From: Stenogyne calaminthoides
Lineage: Eukaryota; Streptophyta; Magnoliopsida; Lamiales; Lamiaceae
Length of the DNA stretch: 64,000 nucleotides
NCBI GenBank assembly: GCA_037126765.1
Contig: JBBCBC010000026.1
Coordinates: 8,730,418-8,794,417, forward strand
Direction of reading: 5' to 3'
A program made the position numbers and the translations under genes. The notes under the pieces are model-generated. The model was not told the DNA's origin. It searched no databases and saw nothing but the letters and a program-made list of their open reading frames with translations. Shown here piece by piece: positions 1 to 11,189 of the stretch; positions within the stretch are counted from its first letter, which is position 1; every line of letters begins with the position of its first letter.

Positions 1-336
1 GGCAGTAATACTTAAAATAGTGATCCATTTGACAAATTTTATATGTAAATATTTTATTTGGTACACAATAATTATGTAAGGACATATTTTATATTTCATT
101 GTTAACTTTTTTAAATTTGTTGATAATTTTAAGATTGTAATTATTATCCTCCATATTTTAGCATATTTTATATTTTTATCACGATTAACTATTGTTCTTC
201 ATTTTACATTCTTCTTTTTCGAATAATTCTTCTTTTAAAATTAAATTATTAAATATACTAGAAATGCTTTTTCTTAGCGTAACTGATGAATGAAAGATTC
301 TAATTAAAGTTATTAGTATTTACAAAAATTAACTAA
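1..336. other. AT-rich intergenic DNA
   Basis: AT-rich sequence with short A/T runs and no open reading frame of note. I see no recognisable gene, RNA or transposon terminus before the Harbinger-like element that starts at 337. Confidence 0.5.
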
Positions 337-1228
337 GTCTGCATTTACTTTGAGTGATAATGTTTGATAATAATTAATTATTTACCCTTATCATCTATTT
401 ACTTTGAATGCTGATTATTTTTTTATTATCCCATGACCCGGGAATAACTCGGAAATTTTCAGTTTTATGTGGATTGTAAGTCCCACCAAAAGAGGTGTGA
501 TAATTTATTTCATTGTGGGATATTATTGATATTACTTAAATACCCTTCTACAACAAAAATGGAACCACCCCTAACTTCTCTAATTCCGTTGGGAATCGCC
601 GGAACAATTTGTTGCTTCATCGTCACCATCACCTCCACTATTAATCTCCGTATTTCTCTACACATAATTTTTGGAATAAAGATTATAAACCAAGGCCGCA
701 GGCCCGCAACCGTTGTCTTCATGCGGATCAATTTCAGATCCATAATTTTTCATAGGAACTTTTTATATGATTTTTAAAGTTATGTAATTAATTTATTTTG
801 TTGATCCATTTTTTTTTTTAATTTCGGAAACAGTTAGATTTGTATATGACTACTATTATTATGTAATGGGAATATTATGCTTGCAGTCCGGTGCGTACAA
901 ATTCTGGGTATTTGCTTTTGTTTTAACTTTTGATATTAATTTTTCTTTTATTAATCTTGAATATATTTGAGTTTTGAAATGTATATGCTTGTGTTTGAAA
1001 TGAATTCACATGCCTGCTACAAAATATAAACTTTTGGGGAAAGGATGAAGGCGGAGGAGTGGGTGGAGGCGTAGGCGGAATGAGGGTATTTCAGTAAATG
1101 AGTAAATTGAAATGTATAAATTTAATTTAAATAAATGATGGATGAGATTAAAAAGTTCCATCTATGGCTCCTATTTCATCTCACCTATCATATCCGCTCT
1201 AATCCTTATTTTCAAAGTAAACGGACCC
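337..1228. mobile_element. Harbinger/Tourist-like non-autonomous element
   Basis: The left end reads GTCTGCATTTACTTTG. The reverse complement of the right end reads GGGTCCGTTTACTTTG, a degenerate terminal inverted repeat. The segment is flanked on both sides by TAA, the 3-bp target duplication usual for PIF/Harbinger elements. It is about 890 bp long. A second partial copy of the terminal motif (CTATTTACTTTGAATGCTG) lies near 398, so the left side may be a nested or rearranged end. The open frames inside it match no known protein, so it looks like a MITE or deletion derivative with no transposase. Confidence 0.6.
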
Positions 1229-1966
1229 TAAATAAATTTAAGAAAATAAAATTTCAAAACCCACCCATTCACGACCCACCCCACCTATTCAACTTCTCCC
1301 TTTACGCCAACCACTCTATTACTTATTCCTTTGAGTTTTGATCGTTCGTATGATGATGGGCAAATGATTATGGAAATTAGTTTAATCGAATTATTCCTCA
1401 TATGAACTGCATTCATATGCATTGTGGACCGGTTTATGTTGTGTACTATAATTGATGGATTGGTGAATTGTGAGACGTGGATACGGACGATGAATGTGAT
1501 ATTCTCAGAGTTAATTTTGAAAAAAATATAATTTAACTACCGATAATTTTATGAATACCACCTTCATAGGTGATATTACCCGGCCATTATCATATGAATT
1601 TAGTGCAGTAGAGTTCGGGCTTTCAATTTTTAAAGGGTCGATGTGTTTATGTATATGACCTATCAAATATTTTACTAAGAGTGTTAATGCATCTATCACT
1701 CACTAACAATCTCTACCAAACTAGCTCTTAGTGTACAATTAATATTGTTTAAAATGAAAATAATTAACATTGACCAAGTACTACCTTTTATTAAAATAAC
1801 TATACTATTTAAAAACTTAAATTATATGGTGCTACTAGTGCATAAATATATTTGTCTTAGTTTAATTGATTTAGGAATCGAAATACAATTAAGAGCTATT
1901 AATTCATTCATATACAAATTACATGCAATTTGCCACAATTCATGCGCACTTAAATGATTATCACTC
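1229..1966. other. Intergenic region upstream of the cysteine-rich peptide gene
   Basis: AT-rich DNA without a convincing coding region. It should contain the promoter of the peptide gene that begins at 2083; its TATA box is annotated separately. Confidence 0.4.
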
Positions 1967-1974
1967 TATAAAAG
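1967..1974 (+). promoter_or_regulatory. TATA box of the cysteine-rich peptide gene
   Basis: TATAAAAG lies 109 bp upstream of the ATG at 2083. This suggests a transcription start near 2000 and a 5' UTR of about 80 nt. The match to the plant TATA consensus and the spacing are good; the start site itself is inferred. Confidence 0.55.
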
Positions 1975-2082
1975 CCACACTAATTTTGTTTACAAGATAT
2001 CAAAACTTTGAAGAGACCAAACACTTTACATTGCATCAAATCAAATAAAAAAAAGTCCCAATTCCCAATTTTCAACGAAACA

Positions 2083-2865
2083 ATGAACAAAGTTTTCCTC
2101 AACTTCGTTCTTTTGGCTTCAATATCTGGTAATTAAATCATATGTATATTTATATTCTTTATTTTCTAGTGATCGTTCGATGTATACTTATGCACAAATT
2201 TTCTTGTGAAACTTATTTATAGTATAATATAATTATTATTATTAAATTTATAAATTAATTTATAAGTGTAATAATATCAGTTGATAAATATTATAATATT
2301 AATTTATAAATGTATTAATATAAATTTTATATTATAAACAAGTTTTGCCAAAAATTTACTCATATGATATAAGTGGCAATGGAAGCAGTATTTAAAGATT
2401 GATGTTAAATCTTTAGTATATCTTTCCTGTAATGAAATGCATTTATATATATATTTCTTCATTAATTCTTTTAATTTTCGTAACAAATAATTCTTTTAAG
2501 ATTATAAGATCAACTATATGTCATCCGAAACATGACGTTCTCTATATGGTTGATTTCAAATAATTTAATAAATTTAATTTTTTCAGTTATATAACTTACA
2601 TAAATCCCGTGACTTACACCTCCCTTCTTCTGCTTACACTTTTGCTCGTCGCAACTGATTAGATACCTCTCCTCCAATAATTATATTTATCTCATTAATT
2701 TCTTCATTAACTTTTTAATTTTAATTTTCCGCAATAAACATTATATTTAATATAATTACAGCTTTGAACGTTGCGGCGGTGCCTTGCAGAAGTAATGAAG
2801 ATTGTAGACCCTATTGTACAGGATTGACTCAAAGGTGTTTGTCAATGTTATGCCAACAAATATAA
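2083..2865 (+). CDS. Small secreted cysteine-rich peptide (defensin-like/NCR-like), two exons
   Basis: Exon 1 is 2083-2128 and exon 2 is 2762-2865, with a phase-1 GT-AG intron of 633 bp. The product is 49 residues. Residues 1 to about 21 form a hydrophobic secretion signal (starts MNKVFLNFVLLAS). The mature part has five cysteines at 24, 30, 34, 41 and 46, spaced C-x5-C-x3-C-x6-C-x4-C. Exon 1 coding the signal and exon 2 the cysteine domain is the usual layout of plant defensin-like, LCR and nodule-cysteine-rich genes. The spacing of cysteines 1, 2, 4 and 5 (x5, x10, x4) resembles the NCR/late-nodulin scaffold, but the last cysteine of that scaffold is missing. After the TAA, 12 more in-frame codons include a Cys-Cys pair before a TAG at 2902, so the gene may be truncated. 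Signal peptide and splicing are clear from sequence; the family and any antimicrobial or signalling role are inferred. Confidence 0.65.
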
Positions 2866-2950
2866 CGCCAATGTTGTACACAAGTCTCAAAGGAAATTAG
2901 CTAGTTTCAATGTTTGAATTTGATATAAGATCGAACAAGATCGATAATGT

Positions 2951-2956
2951 AATAAA
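2951..2956 (+). terminator. Candidate polyadenylation signal
   Basis: AATAAA lies 86 bp after the stop codon of the cysteine-rich peptide gene, a suitable distance for its poly(A) signal. Confidence 0.4.
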
Positions 2957-3210
2957 CAAGTTTAATTTGAGTGTTTCAATTTTGTATCGTGCATCGTTAG
3001 ATTGGAAGTTTTATGCGCTTTTCAGAGATTTAATTTTATTCTAAATTTTATTAGTACTACAATTTCAGAATTAAATTTTATTCTAAATTTTTTTGAGAAA
3101 AAAATTAGAGGACGCATTGGACATTCTTTACTATCTTCAAATCGTTTTACACACAGAGATTTAATTAGAGTATAATTCTGCATTTTACGCGGATTAAAAA
3201 TAAAATTATA

Positions 3211-3411
3211 CTCCCATCGTCCTACAATAACGTGCACAATTTTCTTTTTAGTTTGTCCCAAGATAACGTCCACGTTTCTTAAAATGACAAAACACTTAAA
3301 ATTTACACACTCACAATATCATTATAATTAATTTAAATAATACTAACAAAGTAAGTTTTCTTAGTTTTCGTGCCCGGAAAAATGTGCACGTTATCTCCGG
3401 GACGGAGGGAG
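3211..3411. mobile_element. Stowaway-type MITE, copy 1
   Basis: The left end begins CTCCCATCGTCC and the reverse complement of the right end begins CTCCCTCCGTCCC, the Stowaway (Tc1/mariner) terminal repeat. TA dinucleotides flank it at 3209-3210 and 3412-3413. It is 201 bp long, non-coding, and shares its inner ends (GATAACGTGCAC type) with the copy at 9414-9617. Confidence 0.8.
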
Positions 3412-3460
3412 TAATATATTATAAAATAATATTAAAATTTTCACGTAATTAAAAATATAC

Positions 3461-3807
3461 TTCCTCCGTCCCAAACTTATTTGTACAAATTTAGTTTTGG
3501 CCCGTCCCAAACTTGTTTATACCACTCATTCATACTTTATCACCTCTAATAAATATTAGAGAGAAAACATTTACAAAGTTCAAATTTCAGGGACAAGTGA
3601 CTTTTTGTTGGCGCATTTTTAGGTTTAATGGTTTCTTCTTTTAATCTTGTATCTAGTTGTAATATTTTCTAAATATTATTCTACTTTACAATAAAATAGA
3701 ATTGTCTATTATACCCAACATTTTATCACTTTATCACCTCAAATACTAATATATAGTTTATATATTACCGTGTAAACATCAATTGTACAAAATAATTTGG
3801 GACGAAT
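3461..3807. mobile_element. Diverged Stowaway-like MITE
   Basis: The left part begins TTCCTCCGTCCCAAACTTAT. Near 3783-3806 the inverse of the same motif appears as GTACAAAATAATTTGGGACG. The right terminus is decayed, so the end is approximate. No coding capacity. Confidence 0.45.
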
Positions 3808-4854
3808 ATAAATCAACATGAACTATAAAAACTACAGTTTTAGTAAGTGTTACATGTAAAAGAAATCATTAAACCAACATAAATTGTATAACAATCAAAT
3901 AAATCAACTTGACTGTAAGATTCATTTACGTTGAAAAACTATCTTACAAGATTATTAGATGTAAAAAAAAAGAACCTGCAAAACAGAAATCCTCAAGGCA
4001 AAAAAAAAAAAAAAAAAAAAAGAAAAAAAAGAATCTTGAATAAAATATGGATATAATTTTTTTTATATAAATATACTTTAAATAAAATAGATCTGTAATT
4101 TTAGTAAATATTATTTACAACAAAAATTATAAATCAATATGAACTATATGATTGATATATAGTGAAAAATTATCTCACCAAATTATTAGATAAAAAATAA
4201 AAACATGCAAAATAAAAATTTTATAAAACAAAAAATTAAACATCAAAAAGCAAAAGAAAAAAAAATGTGTTCAAAATAAAGAATCGAGCATAAAAAGCTT
4301 TGACAATCGATAAATAATTATATATTATAATCGCATAGAATCACTCATTTCTTCTGGGTTATTTGTTAAGCTTTATAATTACAAATTCCATTTCAATAAT
4401 TTTAACTAATAAATTTAATAATTTCTAAATATAGACCGATTTCTACTATTATATATATATATATAGATTATAAAATAAAAGATATAAAAAATGTAAATAA
4501 ATTTATAAAAAAAAAAAAAATAAAAATTGATGATATCGAACAAAGTAAAAGATGGCAAGTTTAAAATGGTTTAAAAATGATTCCCACCCCCAAACCATTT
4601 TTTAATATGTTATAGATTATAGATAATAATCAATCACCCCGTCTTTTTCCTAACAAAAGATTTCATAGTTTGCAAAAGAAATAAGATACACATAGAAAAC
4701 TCGTAGCCAAACAGAATTATTGTAATATTGTTGTACCATATTACAAGCTGTACCAGTTCAGTAATAGTAATACACACAAATTCCCAGCTAATTTTCTCTA
4801 ACAAATACACAAGAGTTAAAATGGGGAAAGTGGTGCCACTTAACTAACATTGGC
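3808..4854. other. AT-rich intergenic DNA
   Basis: Very AT-rich sequence with a run of about 23 A at 4000-4021 and an AT repeat near 4451-4464. I see no gene. The right part lies downstream of the PLP homeostasis gene, which ends at 4990 on the minus strand. Confidence 0.4.
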
Positions 4855-4860
4855 TTTATT
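4855..4860 (-). terminator. Candidate polyadenylation signal of the PLP homeostasis gene
   Basis: AATAAA on the minus strand, about 130 bp after the stop codon at 4990-4992. The distance is normal for a plant 3' UTR; use of the signal is inferred. Confidence 0.35.
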
Positions 4861-4989
4861 TCACAAGATTTCTTAAAGTGATTACAGAGATCCATAATAA
4901 TAGGGCTGCCATATTTGAAAATAGATAGTCCAAAATACTACCTCCAAACAGAGCTCGAGACGATGAGTATAGTTCCAACACATCTTACC

Positions 4990-7900
4990 TCACTTTTTCT
5001 GGGGATACTCCCTTGCTCCAAATATGGTAGATCCGATTCTAACGTTTGTACTGCCCATCTCAATCTGCAACAATGATCAACGAATTCATCACTTATCCTG
5101 TCAGATGTCCCATACCACGCCAAATTATATGATGATCCATGCCATATGATATGAAAGTGAAAGGATCTCATGAGGTTTTAACAAGAAACAAAAGAAATGG
5201 AACTATCCCATGATTTAAAGGTAGTTCCTTTGAGCATAGAAATTTATTTCCTAAGGCGAAATAAACGCCTTTATTTAGTCCAATAAGTTTGCCCAATTAT
5301 TGGTTCACGAATTTCCACCTTTTCTAATTGAATTTTATCTTATTAACTTTCAGAATTCGAATTTAGTCCTTTTTAGTGATATAACCGGATACAATAAGCG
5401 AGCACCGGTTTTGAGTTATCGTGGCATTTTTTTCAACTTTTTTAGTATTTTTAAATTTGGGAATTTGTCCTGTTAACTTATAAAATCGATTACTAAACCG
5501 ATAAATGGGTGTAAATGAGCCGAGTCAAATGACTAAAAAAGTAGAATTTTAAAAGTTAACAGGTTGAAATTCAATTCGGGAAATTGGAGTGTCTTGAAAC
5601 AAAAAGCGGGCAAACTAATGGGTGTAAATGAGCCGAGTCGAGTCGAAACTCGAACTAGATTGAGCTCGATTCTTTTGAACTCGAGCTCTATTCAATGGGA
5701 AACTCGAAATACTTGAGCTAAACTCGATAACTTGCATAACATTAATTAAATATTTTTATTTTATTTATAATTAGAATATAATTGCAAATAATTAGTATAT
5801 TATGGGAAAAATAGTAAAATTATGTAAGCTCGATTAGGTCTCAGCGAGCCAGACGAACCTAGTGTAACTGAGTTCAATTAAATTCAAGTCGATTTCGCGC
5901 TTTTACCGAATCGAGCACATGTAGCTCGTGAGCCAGCTCGAGTTTAGGAGTTAAAAAGTCCGAGCTCGTATCATTGAAACATATTCAAAAGAAGCATTTA
6001 TACTCACAGCTAGCTCAAAGTCACCCGACATGCCCATGGATAACTCACATTGCTCCTCTGCCATCCCAAGCGCCTTACAAACCTCGGTTCGGCAGTTTGC
6101 TAATGTCTGATACCCACAGGCTAATGGAATCAGGATAATTTCAATAATAAATAATTGGAGAAGCACAAATGTAATCACTAATACATTACTTATAATACCT
6201 TGAAATTCTCTGGGGTAGATGTGTAATCTGGCATTCCTATGGTCATCAGGCCACAAAACTCAAGGTTAGGACAGTTAGTACTAACATGTTTGGCGAGCTC
6301 CACACAGCCAGAAGGTTCAACACCATATTTTGCTGCACAAGAACGAGATGAAATCACTTCACTTACTTTGCTCTTTGTTAGGGTGTCAATTTAAAACAAA
6401 ATTAGTTTGAATGTTGGAAGTTTAAAAGAAAAAAATATCCCATAAATTAGGACATACTCAGGGGTACCCACATTCTTCACCACTGGTATTCACTTGGACC
6501 ATTACTTTCAATGGCTGTCTTCCAATGTTTCCAGCAGCACGGTTAAGATGATTTGCAATCTACAGAAAAGAAAATATTGAGAAACTAGTAAGAATTTAAA
6601 TTTAAGTTTTAACTTGAGGAGATCATGAATTAGAAAACAAGACAACCTAAAATATAAAGAAGACTTAGGGGATCAGTTAAAATAATCCAATGGAATCCAA
6701 GTCCATTATGTCTGCAAGCATATTCTTTACACACTCCAGTTTAATGTTCTAAAATACTGAATGTACATAGCAATAATGACAACATATGCCTGGTAAATAT
6801 ATATGGTAGAAACATATACAGTTTTATCTTAGGATACAACATTCTTATCTTCTAGGTAATTATTTCTTCACAACTTTCTGATCCATTAAATCTCTCCGGG
6901 AATTCCATAAACTAATGACCTTGCCTTGATATGAATATTCAATCATCGAAGCAAGAGTTGCGTTATATAACTACAATTCCTAATCAAACAGTAGTTTGAT
7001 CTTTATAGCTTCTAGTCTTCTACCATCTAACTAGGGAACATAGGGGTGTTTAAAAAAAATTACAAGGGGTTATAATCACTTAGAATTGTGTTTAGAAGTA
7101 AATTGAGTGTTTTTATTTTAATGTTTCTACTTAAATTAATCATCTAGAATTCACAATCTAAAAGAGGGGGATGTTGTTTCTACCTGATTCTAGCTTATAA
7201 CTAATATTTTACCTCTTCCAAATCTTTAATTGAACATTCAACATCTACTTCTTATAAATTTTGCAAACACTCATCACTTTCATTATCAAGCAAATTTTCT
7301 CACAATTAGTCTATTACTAAAATAAATCACTTCCTCAAAAGCATAATTTTTTGCAAACCTCCTATAGTTGAGAACTGAGTTTTCTTTGAAGAACTTCAAA
7401 TGTAAAGGTTGAAGAATATCAAAAGACAGTGGAGAATAACTAGCATCCAGGAGATGAAAATACATCATATGGATAAAAATGTGCTCTCAGTGGTGAGTCT
7501 ACCAATTTAACATCTTCCCTGATAAAAATTCAGTTAAGAACTAACAAACCCAAGAAAGCATGGACATACATTTGATTTACCTTTTCATCATCCACGGTCT
7601 CCACCATGGCTAGATTAGGTACACCATCTGCAGAAAAGGAAGGAAAAATACGGATTATGGACATTAGACTATTTATTTCTTTCTAAACTTTCAAAGTACA
7701 TCTCAGAAGGCTTAATCTACATCATATTCCACAAGCTAGTCAGTATATCCACAGCTACAAGTTTTTACATCCAACGAAATCCATTCCAAGCAGGAATAAA
7801 ATGAGTATATAGTTCCTATAACAAAAATTCATAACAAAGATGCCAAAACTAGGTCCAAAAATAGCAGAAAAGGCACATTTGATCACCAAGAATAATCAGA

Positions 7901-8760
7901 TAACACGATCTGATGAATAATCAACTTTATTTCTATGACGTTTGGAACTTTTAAGCACAAAATGAATTGTATCTGCAGCCACGTTGTCCTAATATTGAAA
8001 TGGGAATGTGCACCTTTACAACTTTCAAGCAATACTCTGGATCAAGCATATAAGAATGTGCATGTTTATGTAGTGAAAAGATGAACATCAATATGATTAA
8101 GAAGGAATAAAGGTTGTAAACATACTTAGAAGTGGCTTCACTTTATTACTCTGCAAATTCCCAATGAAATGCCATTTTATGTCTTCTGGAAGCTGCAATT
8201 AAACAAAAGCTGGTGATTGTACATAAAATTTTAAAAGTATCGATTCGACCTCAATCAATTTCATTAGTCATGATAACAAGCTGGTGATTGTACACAAGAT
8301 TAAAAAAGTATCAATTCGACCTCAATCAATTTTTAAGTCATCCACAACTGACAACAACAAATATCTGAAACCATCCGCCTACAACCCTACGATTCATCGA
8401 TAATAATAATAATAAATCAAAATTCATCAAGAGATGTGAAACCTGAGGAGCTTTCTCGATTAGCTCCTGGACGTAATTCTCACCGAAGGAGCGGTGGCCG
8501 GCGTCGTACACTTGGCGTAGGAGAGCGACGGGCTTCGTCTTGCTCACAGCTACAACTCGGATCCGTTCGGCGTCACGGCCCGACCGTTCCGCCGCCTGTT
8601 TAACCCGTTGTAGCACCGAGCGCAGAGCCACCGCAGCGACGCCGTCTGTGGCGGAAGCCGCCGACATTTGTAACCCTAAAGATGAGGAGGATGATATAAC
8701 TGAATCGTGATCCTTCCTCCGATCCGCACTCTCTGTTTCCTCGGCCTGGGTATTGTTCAT
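4990..8760 (-). CDS. PLPBP: Pyridoxal-5'-phosphate homeostasis protein (YggS/PROSC family), seven exons
   Basis: Exons on the minus strand: 8443-8760, 8126-8192, 7581-7627, 6472-6559, 6199-6332, 6008-6106 and 4990-5064. All introns are GT-AG and the reading frame joins cleanly through all seven into 275 residues. Family motifs in order: AVSKTKP with the PLP-binding lysine (residue 74), FGENYVQEL, WHFIGNLQSNK, VNTSGEE, LMTIG, SMGMSGDFELA, then GSTNVRIGSTIFG near the C terminus. The protein folds as a single TIM barrel, binds PLP through the lysine and buffers free PLP; it is not a catabolic enzyme. The first ATG gives a serine-rich, acidic N-terminal extension. A second ATG at 8667 would give 244 residues, close to the usual plant length, so the true start is uncertain. 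The introns hold repeats: a tandem duplication (8209-8340), a dispersed repeat (about 7045-7165) and a MITE-like segment (about 5618-5975). Identification is firm from motif order; the cell compartment cannot be judged. Confidence 0.93.
5618..5975. mobile_element. hAT-like MITE fragment in intron 6 of the PLP homeostasis gene
   Basis: It begins GGGTGTAAATGAGCCGAGTC and is full of GAGCTCG and ACTCGA motifs in both orientations, typical of plant hAT MITEs. A shorter piece with the same start lies near 5507. The right terminal repeat is not intact, so the end is approximate and no target duplication could be defined. Confidence 0.4.
7045..7165. repeat. Dispersed repeat, intronic copy
   Basis: This stretch (GGGTGTTT, then TTATAATCACTTA, then TAAATTAATCATCTAGAAT) recurs in diverged form at about 10474-10590. 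Both copies are non-coding and share the order of motifs. They probably belong to a small MITE family, but clear terminal repeats were not resolved. This copy lies in intron 3 of the PLP homeostasis gene. Confidence 0.45.
8209..8340. repeat. 71-bp tandem duplication in intron 1 of the PLP homeostasis gene
   Basis: Two adjacent units starting GCTGGTGATTGTACA (8209 and 8280) both continue into ATTCGACCTCAATCAATTT. They differ by a few substitutions and small indels. The duplication lies inside the intron and does not change the coding sequence. Confidence 0.8.
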
Positions 8761-9121
8761 TTTTCAGTTTCCTTCCCTCAATTAAAGACGGGTTATCTTC
8801 ACTTATTTTTTATTTATTTATTATTTTGAACAAAAATATCCTTAAAAAGGAGTAATGCTCTAATTAAAAAAATCGAGCCAAGTCGAGCAATATGATCGAT
8901 CCAAGCTATCGAATGTTCCCGAGGTTTTTTTGAGCTTAGTGGAGTCTAATAGAACTCAACAATATCAATCTTTAAATTAAATTTATTTATTAATAAATTA
9001 TTAAATTATTTATAAATGAATTATGAACGTAAATTTATTAGAGTGATGCTTGTGTGGTACAATTATATTCAATTTTAATTTAGATGAACCATAAACACTT
9101 ACTCTAAATCATAAACCATTA

Positions 9122-9330
9122 ACCATTCGGGTTGGGTGAACCATGAACCACTTGAGTCGGGTTTGGATTGGGTCGGGTTGGGTCCGGACCTTTAAAAAAA
9201 TACTGAAAAAACTAGAGAGAGAGAGAGAGAGAGAAATAACCCATTCGGGTGGGGTGAACCTTGAACCAGTCGAGCGGAGTTCGGTTGCGTTGGGTTCGGG
9301 GTCGTGTAAAAAAAAAACTGAAAAAAAGCT
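9122..9330. repeat. Diverged direct duplication around a (GA)n tract
   Basis: A unit beginning ATTCGGGTTGGGTGAACC (9125) recurs at 9243 as ATTCGGGTGGGGTGAACC. Both continue through GGGTTC/GGGTCGG-type sequence into an A-run followed by CTGAAAAAA. The units are about 90 bp and are separated by a GA microsatellite (9215-9233). No gene product is suggested. Confidence 0.65.
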
Positions 9331-9413
9331 AAAAAAAATTCAATTATACCAATTCTAAATTGGTGCAAATGGTGCACAGAAGAATTTGTCAAATTGTAAT
9401 ATACTAAATTATA

Positions 9414-9617
9414 CTCCCTCCGTCCCAGGATAACGTGCACCCCTATTCGGGCACATAAACTAAGAAAACTTATTTTATTGGTATTATTTAAATCAATTAT
9501 AATGATATTGTAAATGTGTAAGTTTTGAGTGTTTTGTCATTTTAGGAAATTTTCATGTAATTGCGGGATGAACAAAAAAATAAATAAATTGTGCACGTTA
9601 TTGCGCGAAGGAAGGAG
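9414..9617. mobile_element. Stowaway-type MITE, copy 2
   Basis: The left end is CTCCCTCCGTCCC and the right end is its degenerate inverse (GAAGGAAGGAG), with TA at 9412-9413 and 9618-9619. It is 204 bp and belongs to the same subfamily as 3211-3411: both contain GATAACGTGCAC-type ends and a GTCATTTTA or TAAAATGAC core. Confidence 0.8.
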
Positions 9618-9919
9618 TATATTTTTATTTAATAAAAATTAAAATTACATAATATTATATGTATCACAAATATTAAGTATGAAAATATAAATTAAATTTA
9701 AACTACTCATTATAATTTATATGAGCTAGCTTAGAGTTTACTAACAAGCATGTTTAAGAGCTAACAAATAACAAATGAAAATTGCTAAAATTATGGTCAG
9801 AGTTGTATCTTCAATAGTTTGCGAATAGTTTGCGAACAACTTGACTTGATTACATCCCTAAAAATAATTTCGTTCTTCATATTTTTTGTATACCTGCATA
9901 AAAGATAAACTAAATCCTT

Positions 9920-10350
9920 CATGTTTGGTTAGGGATGGTAATAGACAGGATGGGTATAGGGATGGAGATGAAAAAAATAGTAATTGAGTGAGCAATATCT
10001 ATGTGTTTGATTAGATATGGGGAAATAAAGATGATTGAAGTTTTATGTTGAATGAAAAATAATGTTGTATTTTTTTTTTATTATTAGACTATTAGTTGGT
10101 GGAGTTTAAAAAAAGTAGGAGAGTGATGAGGTGTGAAAGAAAATGAGGGGTAATGTGATTGTACGGAGTTGTGCGAAAATAAATATGTATTACATTATAA
10201 AAGTGAATGAATATTGAATTTTAAGTATGTATACATTATAGGAGTGAATGAATATTTTAATTGAAAATAAGATGTGTCCATCCAAAATTGGATAAGATAT
10301 GGGAGGATCCATCCTCTAATTAGTTGGGGTCATTCCGAACCAAACACTAA
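9920..10350. mobile_element. Probable MITE with TGTTTGGTT ends
   Basis: The left boundary reads TGTTTGGTTAGGGATGG near 9922. The inverse complement of the right boundary near 10335-10350 reads TGTTTGGTTCGGAATGA. The interior is non-coding. No clean target duplication was found, so the superfamily (Harbinger or hAT) is left open. Confidence 0.45.
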
Positions 10351-11189
10351 AATTATTCAAAACATTGGAAATTGTCGTGAATTTAAAATGTAAATTAAAA
10401 TCAACTTAGATTCTTAATATTTTAATCTCTACAATTCCTTTCGACTTGTGGCTGACAACTTGAGCTCTCTATGGGGTGTTTTTGAAAAATTATAGGTTAT
10501 AATCACTTAAAGTTGTGTGTAAAAATAAATTTAATTGTATTCAAATTCAATGAGTCTATTTAAATTAATCGTCTAAAATCCATACTCTGAAAGTTGACAA
10601 ATGTATATTCCCTTCATCCCTTTTTATTTGTCCAAAAGTTCCAATATCCATCCCACTCAATCATCATTTTAAAAGTAAAATTAGTTATACATAAAGACAC
10701 AAAAACATGAAAAGTGCCAGCATATTTCAATTAAGCAGCCTCTCCTAATCAGTGAACCGTGACCGTTGATCTCTGTGGTAAAATCAACCTCTACTGTAAC
10801 TGCAAAACAAAATTACTATTTACATGAATATAAATCTATAATAATTCTTCAATAATGATATATAAAAGGGAATCCTCCCAATACAATATATTATTAAATT
10901 GCTAAACAATTTATGCAAGTCATTAATCATATAAAAGTCAAGACCTGACCAAATCGTGAATTACACTCGTATTAAATAGCTAAACAACAACTCAAAACAG
11001 AAAAACTCAAGCACACCAAACCAGCAAAGTCGAGCCACTTGTGGTCAATTACTTTCCATGGAGGTGCTTATGCAGGATGACGCAGATTGCCAGCACAAAA
11101 TCTTCTATCAGCATGCCAAGTTAACTCTTTCGATATTTCTTTACTACGGAACATTCTTTAAAATCTCTGAATAGGTGGAAAATACCATA
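10351..11189. other. Intergenic DNA with repeat fragments
   Basis: Contains the second copy of the dispersed repeat (about 10474-10590) and a Stowaway-like left end near 10610 (TTCCCTTCATCCC) without a matching right end. No gene was recognised. Confidence 0.4.

Larger units (their letters stand above)
8850..9867. mobile_element. Probable decayed hAT-like MITE carrying a Stowaway
   Basis: The left part contains GAGCCAAGTCGAGCAA. The right part ends with ACTTGACTTGATTACATCCC, similar to the ends of plant hAT MITEs whose termini read roughly GGGATGTAAT. A direct duplication around a GA tract and a Stowaway lie inside. The boundaries and target duplication are not clear, so the call rests on end similarity only. 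Confidence 0.3.

Noticed and set aside
9215..9233. (GA)n tract as a GAGA regulatory element
   Set aside because: It lies between two halves of a local duplication, with no gene start nearby other than the PLP homeostasis gene, which points away; a simple microsatellite explains it.
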